A program made the translations under genes and the position numbers. From the NCBI RefSeq assembly GCF_001039355.2, contig NW_019775569.1, forward strand, positions 684,394 to 748,393: a stretch of 64,000 bases of DNA, given 5' to 3'. This DNA is from Lingula anatina. Taxonomy: Eukaryota > Brachiopoda > Lingulata > Lingulida > Lingulidae. Shown one piece after another: positions 1 to 13,300 of this stretch (the first letter of the stretch is position 1; each line of letters begins with the position of its first letter). Under the pieces are notes generated by a model, which was not told the DNA's origin, ran no database searches, and saw nothing but the letters and a program-made list of their open reading frames with translations.

Positions 1-95
1 ATAATAAAATATATTTTTGTGGCAATCTGATATATACTTCTTTTATGATTCACATATAGTTTACTTAATGTTTTTGTTATTATTTCATTGAAAAG

Positions 96-1647
96 ACTAT
101 AAAATGTCGTGAAGGAGAAACATGTGTATCGGGACGAACCTTCGTTTGCAAGAAGCCACCTTGTATCCAGCCGTTTCCAAAATGCGTGCGTAAGTGTCTG
201 ACTTCTATCCTTTTATTTGGAATCTTCCAAAACGGTGATCACGTTTTTAGCTAAGGTAAAACTAAAACTGAGGTAAGAATTAAACAATAAGTTTAGAATT
301 TTTTGTGTCACCGAAGACTTTGATGAATTGTGTTAGTTTCAAAGTTTAACGACGGAAAACGGACCGCAAATTGTTTATTTCATGCTTTGTGGACAAGGTA
401 TTAAGTATACACTTTCACCCTTCAGCTATTTGCGAGGCTCCAAAAGATCCAGGACCCTGTAAAGCAGCAGAGCAGATGTACTACTACAACTCCAAATCCA
501 AACAGTGTGAACAGTTCGTTTACGGCGGTTGCCAAGGGAACGGTAATAGATTCCGCACCAAGGAGGAGTGTGAACAGACCTGTATCTTGACATGTAATGT
601 GAGTACAATACCGGCCCATCATTTAAGTTTTCAAAACAACGTTATAATGATATTTTTGAATAATTACAAATACGTTTTAATATATATGTCCTGAGAATAT
701 ATAGCATTCATTTAGTTATGAGCTGCACCCTGTTCGTATGCAAATCCATTACCAAGTCTTTGCATGCTTTCTTGAACGGGCAAGCTATTTATTATTTTTA
801 TATTTTACGTCTTTATGTCACCAGGATCTAAAATGTCCAGTAGGCCAGCAATGCGTCCAAGAACCGATATATTGCACTCATGAATACATGCCGCCTTGTC
901 CCCAGCCGCCACCAAAATGTGTTCCTAGTAAGTACAACTTTTCTGTAATTGACACTGTTCCATAGTGCAACTCCCATATACATGTAAAACTGTAGACGTT
1001 TAAATCGCCTTCAAGCATATCATTCACGAATAAATATCTGTATTAAATCTAAATTCAGTTTAATATAACGCCACCCAAGTCAAGGGATACAGTTTGTTAT
1101 CTCCAAAATACCATAAATCAGTAAATCGTGCACTGATACACTCACAAATCTACTTATATATATAGGCCTACAAAACCGGTTAGCTTTTATTCTCTGCATA
1201 TCTACTGTGCTAATATGTTGTTTGTCTCAAGCGGTATTAATTCTTTAGTTAAAATACAATAATAATAATAATAATAATAATAACACGAAAGTATAACTGC
1301 ATATGCATTGTCCTACAGAGTGCAAAGGTGGCAAAGTGTGGAATGATTGTGGCTCCCCCTGTACCAAGACGTGCAAGGACCCAAACCCAGGTTGCATAGA
1401 GAAGTGTGAACCAAAGTGTGAGTGCCCCGCTGACAAACCTATCTGGCATCGTGCTCGTTGCATTGCTGCAAGTCAATGTCCAGGTCAGTAATATTTAATT
1501 AACTCACGTCTACATCGCCGCCATGTACAACGGTTTTGGCGATAATGTGGATTGTTGTTGGTAGATAGCCTATTAGTTTTTGCAATCAGTCCCGATATAA
1601 CTATTTGACGATGTAGTTCGTTATTGGACTATAACGTAATTTGTCAG

Positions 1648-1693
<46 letters not shown>

Positions 1694-2029
1694 TTTTCCC
1701 GATATTTTAATTCAAAGTTCCATTACTTTTCAAATATTTCTTCAAACATATCATTAAGATCGACTGGCAATCGTCATAACACTCAGTTAATACAAACTGT
1801 CGTTCTTTCAATACGTCTTTAACTATAGGCCTACGTTTTCTTTTAATTTCAAGTCAAAGAAGACAGACCATGTAAACGCCCTGGTGGCGGTTATGACAAC
1901 CCTCTGAGGATCAACGGCCGTCAACTTTGCTGTGGATTATGTATGCCAAGAGATGAATGCCCTACTGGTTATTACTGTGACATTCACCCAACTGATCGAT
2001 ATGCGGTGTGCTGTCCAAACCGCCGATAG
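96..2029 (+). CDS. Secreted-type Kunitz/TIL multidomain protease-inhibitor-like protein, 5' partial
   Basis: Five exons fit in one frame: 96-189, 426-598, 825-927, 1319-1483 and 1854-2029 (TAG stop). All have AG/GT borders, and the gene continues left of the window (1-95 is intron). Exon 1 and exon 3 are homologous short modules (C-x-x-G-x-x-C ... PPC ... KCV). Exon 2 is a Kunitz/BPTI domain with all six Cys, the FVYGGC core and Lys after the second Cys (P1), as in trypsin-type inhibitors. Exon 4 is a TIL domain with ten Cys. Exon 5 is an eight-Cys domain (CCGLC ... CCP) also found in the gene at 19883-22478. The family role is inhibition of extracellular serine proteases; the real target is unknown. 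No signal peptide is visible because the 5' end is missing. Confidence 0.85.
1649..1688. repeat. (CA)n microsatellite
   Basis: About 20 CA units lie in the last intron of the Kunitz/TIL gene. This is an ordinary dinucleotide repeat. Confidence 0.95.
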
Positions 2030-3856
2030 ATGGAACTGTGTTGCAGGACATACTGGCTAATTTAATTTTTTAAGCATTCCTTTTTTACAGTTAATAGATA
2101 ATTATCGTGGCTTTAAGCATAACACACGGAGTGTGATTTAGATGACTGTATGTGTGTGTTTTATTTGGGGCAACATTCCCCGTTGAGCTTAACCAAATTT
2201 TTATGTTTGTATTTATTGAGGTATAATATTGCATCTTTGTACTTTTGTGTCGCAATGATTGATTAATATGATGAATAACTTTTTACATGAGTTTGTGTTG
2301 TGAACTTGCTTCAAAAGGAAATGGACAGGAAAAAAATGGTTATTATTATTCACTGAAAGTGACAAGACACTTCTTTCTGGTAAGTTGCTGCGATTTATAG
2401 TGCGGTTACATTTAAAGACTTTAGACATATCTGTAAAAATTAAAAAAAAATGAAAATGATTGACTTTGTATGTTTGTTTTTTTTTCTTATGTGACCTATC
2501 CTTACAGAGTCTCATTAGATTTTTATTTATTGAAGTCTGTTTAACTTTGGTTTTACTATTATAAACTGTTTGAGTCTGTCGACGAAAACTTCTTTGGTGC
2601 TTTTGTTATTGAAATACGTTGAATTATTTGTGTACTAGTGTTTGATCGGTACAGTTAGAACATATTTCATGAAGATTCATATTAGTGAAACAAAACTGTT
2701 GGGTGAAGTTTTGGGGTAGGGCCTACATGCAATACGCATTCAACAGCTTTGGGGAATTCAAAGATGCTAATGGATATTCAAAAAAAGAGGTTTGATACAA
2801 ATAATATTTACTTCTCTCTGTGACCGCGTGCTATTACTGACACACCATTTGTCTCGTAAACATACTGTCCACATGCATGTACGCTTTAGATTATCAAAAA
2901 GACTCACAAACCATTCTCGGACACGTTCAAAGGATAACACTCCGTTTTTTCTGGCTTTTGAGTCAGTCTCTTAATTGAGATAGAGACCAGCAATTTTCGC
3001 CCATGAAAGTAAAACTTACGAAAAAAGTTTTGTCTCTGATAAATAGTTTTTGTCTGCACGGGCGTCAAGATTTAATCAACAAAAGATGCGTGCACCAACG
3101 AGAGATTGTTTGCCCTCCAACGTTTTATTGATTAACATCATTAGACCTTTACGACTACATTTTGATTTCATTTTAATCTCTACTCCTGTACAGCACCATT
3201 TTTAATTCATTTTGTCTTTACTTTTATTGCTTGTTATATAAACATCTTTTTTTCCACTGACTTGCTTTCTTTCTTTCGAGTAATCAAAATATATAACAAC
3301 ATGTATCTAAATTTAACATTATATTCCGGCTATTAACTGCCCATAAGTCTTCAAAAAATATAGATAAAAGATAAACACCAATATTTGTAGCGGCGCTGGA
3401 TTGAATTACCGGTAGGTCTATTGCTGCATGCGGCAGATGTTTCTTCCTCCTGAAAAACATGCCCAACTTTATCTCGGATGACTTCTCACATATATACGTA
3501 TTAATTCGACCAATCTAGGTAGATGGTAGGTTTTTTGTTTGAAAGAGAATAAATATTTTACTAATATGCGCATTACAACGTTAAGCAAGATCAAAGATGC
3601 CATTCAGCACCGAGTTTAGCATTAAACTAAAGCTATTTATAAAATGAAATAATTACATCATGATGAGAGGACATTGTTATTTATTTGTACATAAAAGAAC
3701 AGTGAGAATAAAACACGAGTATTCAGTTTTATCACTAAGCCGGGCACTGCTTTGAAGAACTAATATATCACTACACAATCATATCCAGCAAATTGCTTGC
3801 TTTCACATCTAACCTACCTAGTTAAATAACACAAGTAAAATTTACCTGCAGTATTA
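2030..3856. other. Intergenic, convergent 3' flanks
   Basis: This is AT-rich sequence between the stop of the plus-strand Kunitz/TIL gene and the proposed last exon of the minus-strand EGF gene. The short ORFs here show no domain, Cys pattern or splice context. I see no RNA gene. Confidence 0.6.
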
Positions 3857-6800
3857 TTATCGATCATCCCCGCTACCTTGTTCCTCTGTAATTAAAGAAA
3901 ATTAGAGAAATTAAAATTTGCTTGTCAGTTCCTGTGAGATGATTAGTCAAACAACCTCAGAAAACATCAACAGTTTTAAAAAAGTTAAAATGAATGAAAA
4001 TTAAGGGTGCGTTCGCTATGAAATTATAATGTACAAAGTAGTTTCGACTCACTCTGCCGGGACTCTCGTTAAATTCTATCAGACTGAAATATTTGCATGC
4101 CTCCTCTTGGCACTGAGTAGAATATACAGAATAATGGGTGATTAAACGAGTACTTTGAGAACAATAGGAGGTGTGTTAATCTGTTAATCTGATTCAGAGT
4201 GTGTATCTGCGGAGTTGGATCGATCTGCGCAGAGCAGTAGCTTGATTGGGAACGAGCCCGTGAGTATCATTTGAAAAGCCTTTATGCACATGCAACATGT
4301 ACCACCCCCCATGCACGTTTTGTTTTGTATCAATTACATTTGATACACATTGCTCACACTGAGAATATCAGTCATTTCGAGCTGTAAATATTCAAATTAT
4401 GTTCATTTTTATTTTGTCTAAAACCCAAACACAATAGAGAAGACACTTTTCCTGACAATCTTCTAAATCCTAACACAAATATATATACATGTATATACAC
4501 TATATTATTTACTTTACTTACTGAGTCATAACATCTATGATTACACGCTCAGATGACAGAATTTCCTTATACGTTGTTGTTTTATGAAAAGCAGAGTGTA
4601 TTTCAGGTATTTAAATCCCAAAATTGAAGACTGTGTATAGTTCACGTGTATGGCAGATAACACTTTGTACCAAGTTGAAAATGGACACATTAGCAATGCA
4701 CAACAAACCGTTTTCTTCGCGTATCAAAATTTGCGATAAGTTTTTTACTCTAGTGTGTGTGCCGTAAAATATCCCTCAGATGACCAAAAAACACTACAAT
4801 ACTATTCTGATAGCTTTCTTTTCCATAATGTAAACTGCAAAACAGACTGGTACGTCTGTGTCCCAGATTTATGCGTTGTTGTATTATTTTTTTAAGCTAA
4901 GAATTAATTAGTTTAAAATACACAGCGATGTTTGGAAACAGACAATTGTTTGTTATAATAAGAAAAACTCATCCCTTTTCACACGAAAGCACGCCATTGT
5001 TATGCAACACATAGGAATATATTGACAGACTGTTAAAGATGAAAACACATTGTTGTTACCCAGTATCGTGGACGTGCAGATATAGGCTTATATAAAGGTG
5101 TTTATAAAAACACCTGTAACAAAAATGACCGAAATGCATTTCACGTCTAAAATTCTTTCGACACACATCTACCACTGGCCGAATGTTTGGGGCATTCGTT
5201 GAAAAAAATCAATGTATTTTTTAGCATTAATATAATCTAACATTGAGTAGGAAGGCAACTACAATAAACATGATGATCAACGTACCTACGCATTCTCCAT
5301 CCACATCCTCAAAACCTACACTACAAGAACAGCTGGCAGCGACACAACCTCTATAATACAACCCAAACGGCGTACGCAACCATCCGCTTTCACTGCAAGA
5401 ACATGCAGCATTGGCCTCTTGAAGATCAACTGAAACAATATCAGATACATTCTACTGTACGAAGGTTCATCACAAACATCGCCATAGTTTCTGCAAATCA
5501 AAGGACTGGACAACAGAGCCAGATAACTACCCCAAGTTTCAATTGTTTCTTCTCCAGGGTCATATATCTTTGCAGTATTCTACTATTTACGTTACCAAAT
5601 CAATGTTGACAGAAAATAAGGAAATATATTTAAATAAATAATGAGGTTGATGTTGCACATACCAGTCATACAGGTGGTGCCTGTCCACCCTAAAGAGCAT
5701 GTGCAGGTGAAACCGGAAGGACCATCCGGGGAACATGTGCCTCCATTACGACACGGTTGTAGCGAACAGGCGTCTCCGTCTAGAAAATGATTATGTTATT
5801 AGGCAAGCAGAATCCTTCAGATGTATAAGGTATATATTTCTATAGTATTTATCAACAAGCAAAACATCTGGCCCAGTTTAGTAAAGGATGTTTAGAACTA
5901 ACCAGTATATAAGCCTAACCAGTGGATAAATTCTCCTAATACCCGTTAACTAAACGATGGTTGAAATTGTGTTTCATAAACATTAACTGACCTTTAAATA
6001 TTTTTCCAGTTAAACACTGACCAGTTGACTAGCCGGCTGTTTAACACTGTTTATAAAACACAATTTTAACCATCATGACACTGGGCCCTAAACTCTACCC
6101 TCCATTTGTACTTTTTAGTGGTATATTCTGCTAATCTGTTTGTTGATCACCTCTCCTATCTGGTGTCAGCATCAGATTATTTGCCTGCTTAAGTCACGGT
6201 TTGAGAGAAAAAAAAGGTTGAACACTGTTCCTTCGCGGTTTTAAACTTTTTTACATCACATATTCTATAGGCCATTCCCCCTGTCAGGAGTAAAATATCA
6301 CCTTGTGCATCTTGCCGCATAGCCCTGATGCTACAGCAATCGGTCATCAGGCACTCATCGACCCGAACTGAACCAGCTTGGCGAGTTACCGGTCAACCCC
6401 AGGCCATGACAACATGCAAAGCGTGGCGAGGTCTTCCAAGGCCATGTGTCAGCAGCGCCGTGACGAGCTGAGATGGCGGTGATGATGATGTTTTCATCTA
6501 CAGTGGGCGATTCGGCTAGTTAGTACCCGCACGGTACCAGCCACGTGCCTGATATACACCCAAGGACACTGTTTGCCCACCAATTTTCTCCTCTATTTCG
6601 CATAAAGTGACACATCTCGTACTTCACGTGTAATATGTGTTAGAATGTAAATCAAAGAACAATCCGACGGAACCGATGAAAATATCAAACTGCGTGGCGT
6701 ACTCTTTTCAAACTGCGGTAATATGAATTGTTGTAATACTTTTATCTGCGTTTGCCCTGAAGTCCTATTTTTATGTATACATGTACATGTACATATCTTG

Positions 6801-7969
6801 CAAAGGCTCAAATCATTCCCAATTCAGACATCAAAATCAATGAAAGCTCTCAGATAAAAGTGCTTTATTTATTGGCTATATTTCCCTCTGAAATGCACGG
6901 GAAGGCTGACAGGACGGTCTAAATTAAAGCCAGTCATTTAAAACTAAATTAATTTGAAATAATTAAATCACAATGCCTCTCAGCATCTAGCCCAAGTGCG
7001 GGAATGGGTAGAACAATGGTAAGCGAGTATGATAAAATTGCTAATATTTCGATTGAAACAAGTGCACCATTCAACTCTGATGAATACTAAAATGTAATCT
7101 CAATATATTACCAATAGCAAAAGAAATTAAGGCTTCCCTGGGATAGATACATATATGTATGAATACAATGTAAAAAATCATGGCACGCACAGTTTATCTA
7201 ATTTCAAAATATGTTTTAAACCATTAAAAAATCCTATCACAACTCAATGTTGAAACCCGAAACATCGGTAATCGGCTGTCCGCACTGACATCTCAGCCTT
7301 AGAGCAAACAATGTTGGATCCTAGTCTACACTGGGGCATACGAACAAATCAACCCGAAATGGCCAAATAAAATCTGGGCAAGATAAATTTGGTTGGCCTT
7401 GTAACTGTTTGAGTGACCCGTTGAGTGAAAAACATGCACCTAAGTCCATGTGGGTCGATCACCCTGATGTCATAAAGCTATGACCACCTCTGGCCAGGCA
7501 AGTACTCACCGAGGCATAGACCGTTTTGAAGAGTATATCCAGCCCTACAGGCGCAGACACACGTTGGCAAGAAGAAACAAAAAACGTTGCAACGAAAAGC
7601 TGGTCTGAATGTGCAGTACGCATTTGGGTCATTTGTAACGCACGACGCTTGAATCTGGCACAAACCTGAAACAGACAGTCATCATTTTTGCAAGAATGAT
7701 AAGTATTCCATCTGATGCAACTTACTGAAGACTAAATTGTCCATTTTAGCAGTTTGCTTAGATAGAGGGAACAGAGGGGAAGACATATTAACAGTATAGG
7801 AATTTATGATTACAAGATACACAGGAAGTATGTAAAACTTTTTTTAACTTTAAATTTTGTTGCTTGAAAATTGAAACACAAATTGCATTATGAAGACATC
7901 AGTTGATGAATAGAAAAAAATTAGCTCACCAAATACTAGCAGGATACACACCAACAATATTGATGACAT
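3857..7969 (-). CDS. Secreted Cys-rich EGF-domain protein, copy A
   Basis: Exons, in minus-strand order: 7930-7969, 7510-7665, 5663-5779, 5286-5429 and tentatively 3857-3885. All junctions are phase 1 and the sum (486 nt) is a whole number of codons, about 161 residues. Exon 1 encodes a signal peptide ([14 protein letters not shown]). Exon 2 is Cys-rich and ends [17 protein letters not shown]. Exon 3 is a complete EGF domain ([12 protein letters not shown] ... CTCSLGW). Exon 4 has a CSCSESGW ... CSCSVGF pattern. The last exon has a good acceptor and gives a short acidic tail (EEQGSGDDR) then TAA, but it is the weakest part. It is paralogous to 10373-15875 but has no microexons or PPC-like domain. 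The function is unknown, probably extracellular. Confidence 0.7.
4005..4259. mobile_element. Inverted-repeat MITE, GGGNGCGTTC family
   Basis: The ends are GGGTGCGTTC on the left and, on the opposite strand, GGGCTCGTTC on the right. The inner part shares CCTCCTCTTGGC and the GAGTAGA-TACAGA tract with the elements at 25569-25758 and 28637-28890. It lies in the last intron of copy A and has no coding capacity. Confidence 0.55.
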
Positions 7970-9204
7970 TTTCGATCTAAAATACTCAGCAATATTGAAG
8001 GTCCTTTTGATGACCAGCAGGGGAGATTATGGTCCACTTGCTTCTTCGAATCTAAGTGGAATCTGTTTCGGCCGGTGTCGTTTAGGGTTTTATATCATTT
8101 TCGTCTTGCCAAATCTTATCAGAAGTGCACTCTTTCTTTTGCGACGTTTCAAGTACATGTGCCTTCACCCGTATCACGCCCTAAAATTACCCAATAAAGT
8201 TGCACATGAGAACAAGAAAGATGCTTTAGACAACTTGTATTCGTCAATAAAAAAAAAAAAAAAAAAAGATATGCGAATTTGGTATTCAGTGACCATAAAC
8301 AGTTTTGATGCGGCAGTCTTGTCTTTATCGTATTGTGTATCTTTATTAAATACTTCTCATCTTACACTCTGAAAACAAATCGGTCATTGACCCTATATAC
8401 CGATAAAATCGGTTGGCTTGAATCCACTTACAAACAACGATTTATGCGGTTATTGATGAACCAGTCGATTGGTCAACATGGTACGCGTGTGGATCGGTTA
8501 TTGAATAACTGATCTGAGGACATCTGACAGAAATATCGATAGACGGTAAAGTTATTCTACAAACTTGTCTTTCTTATTCATAATTATTTTGTCCTTCTAC
8601 AAGCATATACCTAGCAGGGAATGAACTCATTTCTCGGGGTATTTAACTATTCTGCATTGCGTCAATTGCAATAGGTAACCAGTTTCTCGGTTGCTGTTGA
8701 GCGCGAATCATTGACAAAGGTTTCTGCGCGTGCAGGACTGCCCAAGCCAGTCGCACAGCACGTGATTGATCAACAGTGCCTGGAGTGAGCATTTCAAGTT
8801 GCCATTGCCTGAGATAAGGAAGGCTTCCGTCCTCGAAGCCATGGAAACCAGCTCCTGATGAGGCTGATGATTACACAAAGCTTAGAAACCGTCTTAGTTA
8901 AAAAAGATGCAACAGACGTTCTTACATGACCTTATTTAATTATCTCCTCCATTTTGAGTAAAAAGACGGCTGCTTTATCTGATTTAACGCACGGTTCGAG
9001 CAGAAAAAAAAGACTACGCCGTTCATTGTTCCGTTGTGTAAACGGTAAAGGATTATTCGCGGAGATATAGAGGAGAAAACTGCCAAGTCGCATTTGAAGA
9101 TGTTCATCTTCGGTTTGAAATGCCTATGACGCAGGGGACGTGGGGTGCTTTTTTAGTTTCTTATACAACATGGCTCAGCTAAGAGGTTGGAGCGTGTCTG
9201 GGAC

Positions 9205-9248
<44 letters not shown>

Positions 9249-10372
9249 GTAAAAAAAACAACAACAACTAAGTCTTCGATTTGAAATTTGTGTGTTGCGC
9301 TCATATATGTAAAAAAATCACCCATTAATCGTTAGTTTTGATTTGAGATGTTCTGATGATGTCCGTAGTGACAGTCTGTCAAATCAAGGTGACACAGCCG
9401 AGTGTGACCTGAACAGAATATGTTTCTTATTATCATTCTTGTTTGTGAACTATCAGAGACGTTTTAACATTGGGCACAATCAAGACAGCCCCAGCCTTCA
9501 CGCAAGTTGGTGAAAGTAATAGATTTGCGATGGTATCTTGATATGACATTATAATGTATATGATCTAATGATTTCAAAAAGCTCTTGCAATCACAGGTGC
9601 GTTACGCAATTTTCCCGTCTAGTTCACCTAGTCGGTGGTGCGAGCTATAACAAAGTGCACGCAAGCTTATCTATATTGTTGATAGATCAGACCATAATAT
9701 TTTAGCGTCGGTCGGTATTAAATTATTCATTTAGCCTTTCTTTATTTTGTGGTTTCATATCTGTCATGTGTGAGTAGAAAACCCTTGTCAACTATCTCCT
9801 TTGTGTAATATTCAAACCTTGGTACCTGCAAATGTAATCTGGGGGTGGTCAAACTTTGGGAAAGGGGCTGTGCTAAGTAAATATGTGTATCTGGTTGAAA
9901 GGAACCCGAAATCCTTCTCGGCACCATTTCACAGTGTGTCACTTTATGACAGACATCGGTGTATTCACAAAAATATAAAGAGTAGACTGATGTACCAGTT
10001 AAGTTGTTAACCGTAATTGATACAAATTATTGACATGCTTGCGAGTTTATCATAAGTTAAACACAGTTCTTTGAAATATATGAAAAATAAATTTGAACAC
10101 AATTTTCTTTGCTTTTATTATTTAATCAATTTGAAGCGCTTCTTTCGCTTTTTTCCAATTAAAGTTTGTCACACAACTTCAAAATTGACATACAATTTCA
10201 TTCACAATAAATGAAAAGATTAGCTTCATGTTAGCCTGAACATTTTTACTCGCAGCTAAATCTGTGAATGCGTCGGTTTTTACCGAACATCAAGCAATGT
10301 GGAATAAATCTGGTTATAAAACTTCAATATCCATAACCAAGATCTGTCCAACAGTTCAAATTATTAATATCT
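7970..10372. other. Intergenic, with 5' flank shared by both EGF genes
   Basis: No gene is visible. Segments near 8800-9130 and 9480-9660 resemble 17350-17620 and 17640-17850, the matching flank of copy B, so the duplicated unit reached at least 1.7 kb upstream of the start codon. A (CT)n run lies at about 9210-9235. A TTTATT (AATAAA on the minus strand) at 10114-10119 may be the poly(A) signal of copy B. Confidence 0.6.
8089..8098 (-). promoter_or_regulatory. TATA box of EGF gene copy A
   Basis: On the minus strand the sequence reads GATATAAAAC, about 120 bases before the ATG. The same motif and the bases around it are kept in the same place before copy B (15989-15998), although much of the rest has diverged. 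Confidence 0.5.
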
Positions 10373-13300
10373 CTAACAAGAGATAGTCACAGTAAAGTCC
10401 CCTTCGGCAGTAGCGAACCCGTATACACCAATGGCATATTCCCCACTGGGTAAATCACCTTGAGGAATATCGAGCAAAGAGGTGAAACCGGCACAGCCAG
10501 GTCCATCGTCATTGTATCCCACATTTTGGACTTGGGGGATGTTGCATATCTGACTACCACCGGATTCAATAAAAGGTATCGCTTCGCAGCCAAATAGGGC
10601 AAGTTTTGTGTCGTAGTTGGCGGCGTTACATATGGATATAATGATATCGTTAAGCCCTGGGTAACTAATGTAGTATCGCAACGGTGCCAGGTTCACTGAG
10701 ACGAATTGATAACTGTCGGAATATGTGTAAGTTGTGCCATCACACATGACTGGTTGGAGATCCGCTGTAAGTAAAAATATTTAATTTAATCAAACATTTC
10801 ACTTTCACGTACAAAAAAAAATGTAAATAGTATATGTATTTAAAACTAAGGAAAACACAACATAAGCAGCGTTTTGACCTAAAATGGTCTTATATTACAC
10901 TTTTTTATTTTTCACTCTCTCTTTAAAATGGATACAAACCAGTTGCATGATGTACAACTTTAATCTGCAAGGTCTATGACCTCTTTCTTTTCAAGCACTG
11001 GATAACAAATTGAAAAAGAATTTACTTAATTCTGAAGTACAACATAACTAGGCTTAATCCCGAACCACATATTAGAGAAAGGAAACTTATCCAAATATTT
11101 GCTATTTAATCATGTCGTATTTGGAAGAAGGCATATTGTAAACGAAGATCACAGTAGAATGTGGTATATTAAGATACACCAGTCACCAGCACCAAGGGTA
11201 AAGGGTTCCAGTAGATGGGAGGCCCCCTTACCAATTACCATTTAGAGCCATAACTAATTCAACCAAAATTGAAATTCTTCTGAATCAGCATATTCTTCTA
11301 CAATTTTTGAGCTATGAATTATCAAAATGCACACTTGGTGAATTCGATGTAATACAGTCGTTTAATCTTCTTTAAATATGTACATTTGAAAGTAAGTCCC
11401 TTGTCGGTTTTTAGGTCTTTGTTATATTTCTGTTAATTAAATGCTGTAAATGAGTTTTCCTAGTCTTTCACTGGGTTGAAACTATAAAACTAAACACTGA
11501 TGTTCCATTCAATTTTATTTCCAAAAGTTTATAAGGATGTTATATAACTGAATATGTCTTAAATGTACACACATTGACAATAGAAGTGTCACCCCTACTG
11601 AACCAATACTATGGGGGAGATAAATGACTGTGGAATGATATGCTCCTGGTATCATTTTATTAACATCAAATTTCACAAAAAGACCAACAATACAATCCCA
11701 TGGTACAGCAGTTTTATACTCATTAGTCACATTATAAGTAGACCAGGCATTATAACTTTGATTACTCTGATTCAGGGGGTGGCACTTCTGTTGTCCAGTG
11801 TGTGTATTTTGTTTTTGTTTGATGAGTAGACCAAATGGGTCTTCAGAATGCATACATTTTGTTTTAGAAGAAACCCACGGTATAGAATATCATATCTACA
11901 TATAGTTTAAGCTGATACACAAACCAACAGATCGAGATAAAAGCTCATCTTCAGACGGGAAATAAAACATCACTTCATGCTTAATGTGATGTCATACTTA
12001 CGGCATGATGTTGTAAGTTCAGCTGAAAAAAAAAGAACAGATAAGAGGCATTAGAAAATTTGCATGAAATAACCGTAACAATATTCAGGTGAAGTCATTC
12101 CGTGATGTCTGATCAGAAGATCTTAAAATAAAAAAAACATTCTTACTAACATGATGTACATTTTAAGTAACCCTATTCTCAGCTCACAGAATAAAGAAAT
12201 TAATCTAATTCAGATATTAAGAGGTTAATTATTCATATCTGGTAGAAGGGATATTATAAACGAAGAGCACTTTAAAATGTAGGATATTACGTAAGATACC
12301 CAGCAGAGGATGAGGGATCCCAATTTGTGGGAGGCTCCCTTGCCATTACTAATTTAGCCAAAATTGAAATTTTTTACCACAAACATATTCTTCTACAATT
12401 TTCTGAGCTATGAATTATCGAAAATGCACACTTGATGAAATCGATGTTTTACAATAGTTTAATGTCCTTCAAATATAAACGTTTGAAATTTCGCCCCTTT
12501 TCAGTTTTTATGTCTTTGTCATATTACGGTCAATTATTTGCCGTAAATGGATTTTCAGTTGTCCTAACGTTTATTGGGTTTAAAACTATAAACATTATTA
12601 CTTATATTCCATTCAATTCAATTTACAAATGTTATTAATGATGTTATATAATTTTACTTGTTTACTTGTCTTAAAAGTATTACGTTAATACTAATGAGTA
12701 GGCCAAATTTTGTTTTAGAATAGACCCAAGGTAAAAAATAACATAGTGACAAACAACTTAAGCTGATACACAAATAACAGACTGAGATAAAAGTTAATCT
12801 ACAGGAAAGAAATAAAAAATCACATTATGCTAAATGTGATGTTATACTTACGACATGGTGCTGTAAGTTGAGCTGAAAATGGAGCAGATAAGATGCATTA
12901 AAAAACTGCATGAACAAATTGTAATTAAATTCTCGAAAAGGCCGTTCCGTGATATTTGATCCGCAGATCTTAAAATCAGAAACAAATATTATTATTTGCA
13001 GAACTTACCTTTTATGTCACCTGATACCTTTAGGCATCCGAATATTTGTGTTTTGTTAATCAATTTTGATTTTTATTAACACTTCTAAAAGCAAAGGTTG
13101 CAATATTACATTTTTGACATTTTTTATTTTTGTCACATTTGCGAAATGTGTATTTATTTTCAATTATAAATAATGAAGACAAAAAATTAAAAATGATCCC
13201 TTATAGCAAAGTGTTTTATATTCAAATATTGAATAACAAAACTAGGACTTGGTCAATACCAATTTACCCTTCAGCAATAATTTTGGCGCCCGTCTTTTTA

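Noticed and set aside
1854-2029. WAP four-disulfide core for the terminal eight-Cys domain
   Set aside because: Cys order and spacing (C, CC, C, C, C, CC) do not match the WAP pattern.
8990-9010. GGTTCGAGC resembling a tRNA B box (also near 17530)
   Set aside because: No acceptor stem, anticodon arm or A box around either; it is part of the duplicated EGF-gene flank.
11515-11853. Minus-strand 112-codon ORF
   Set aside because: It spans a TA-flanked MITE inside an intron of EGF copy B; no protein features.
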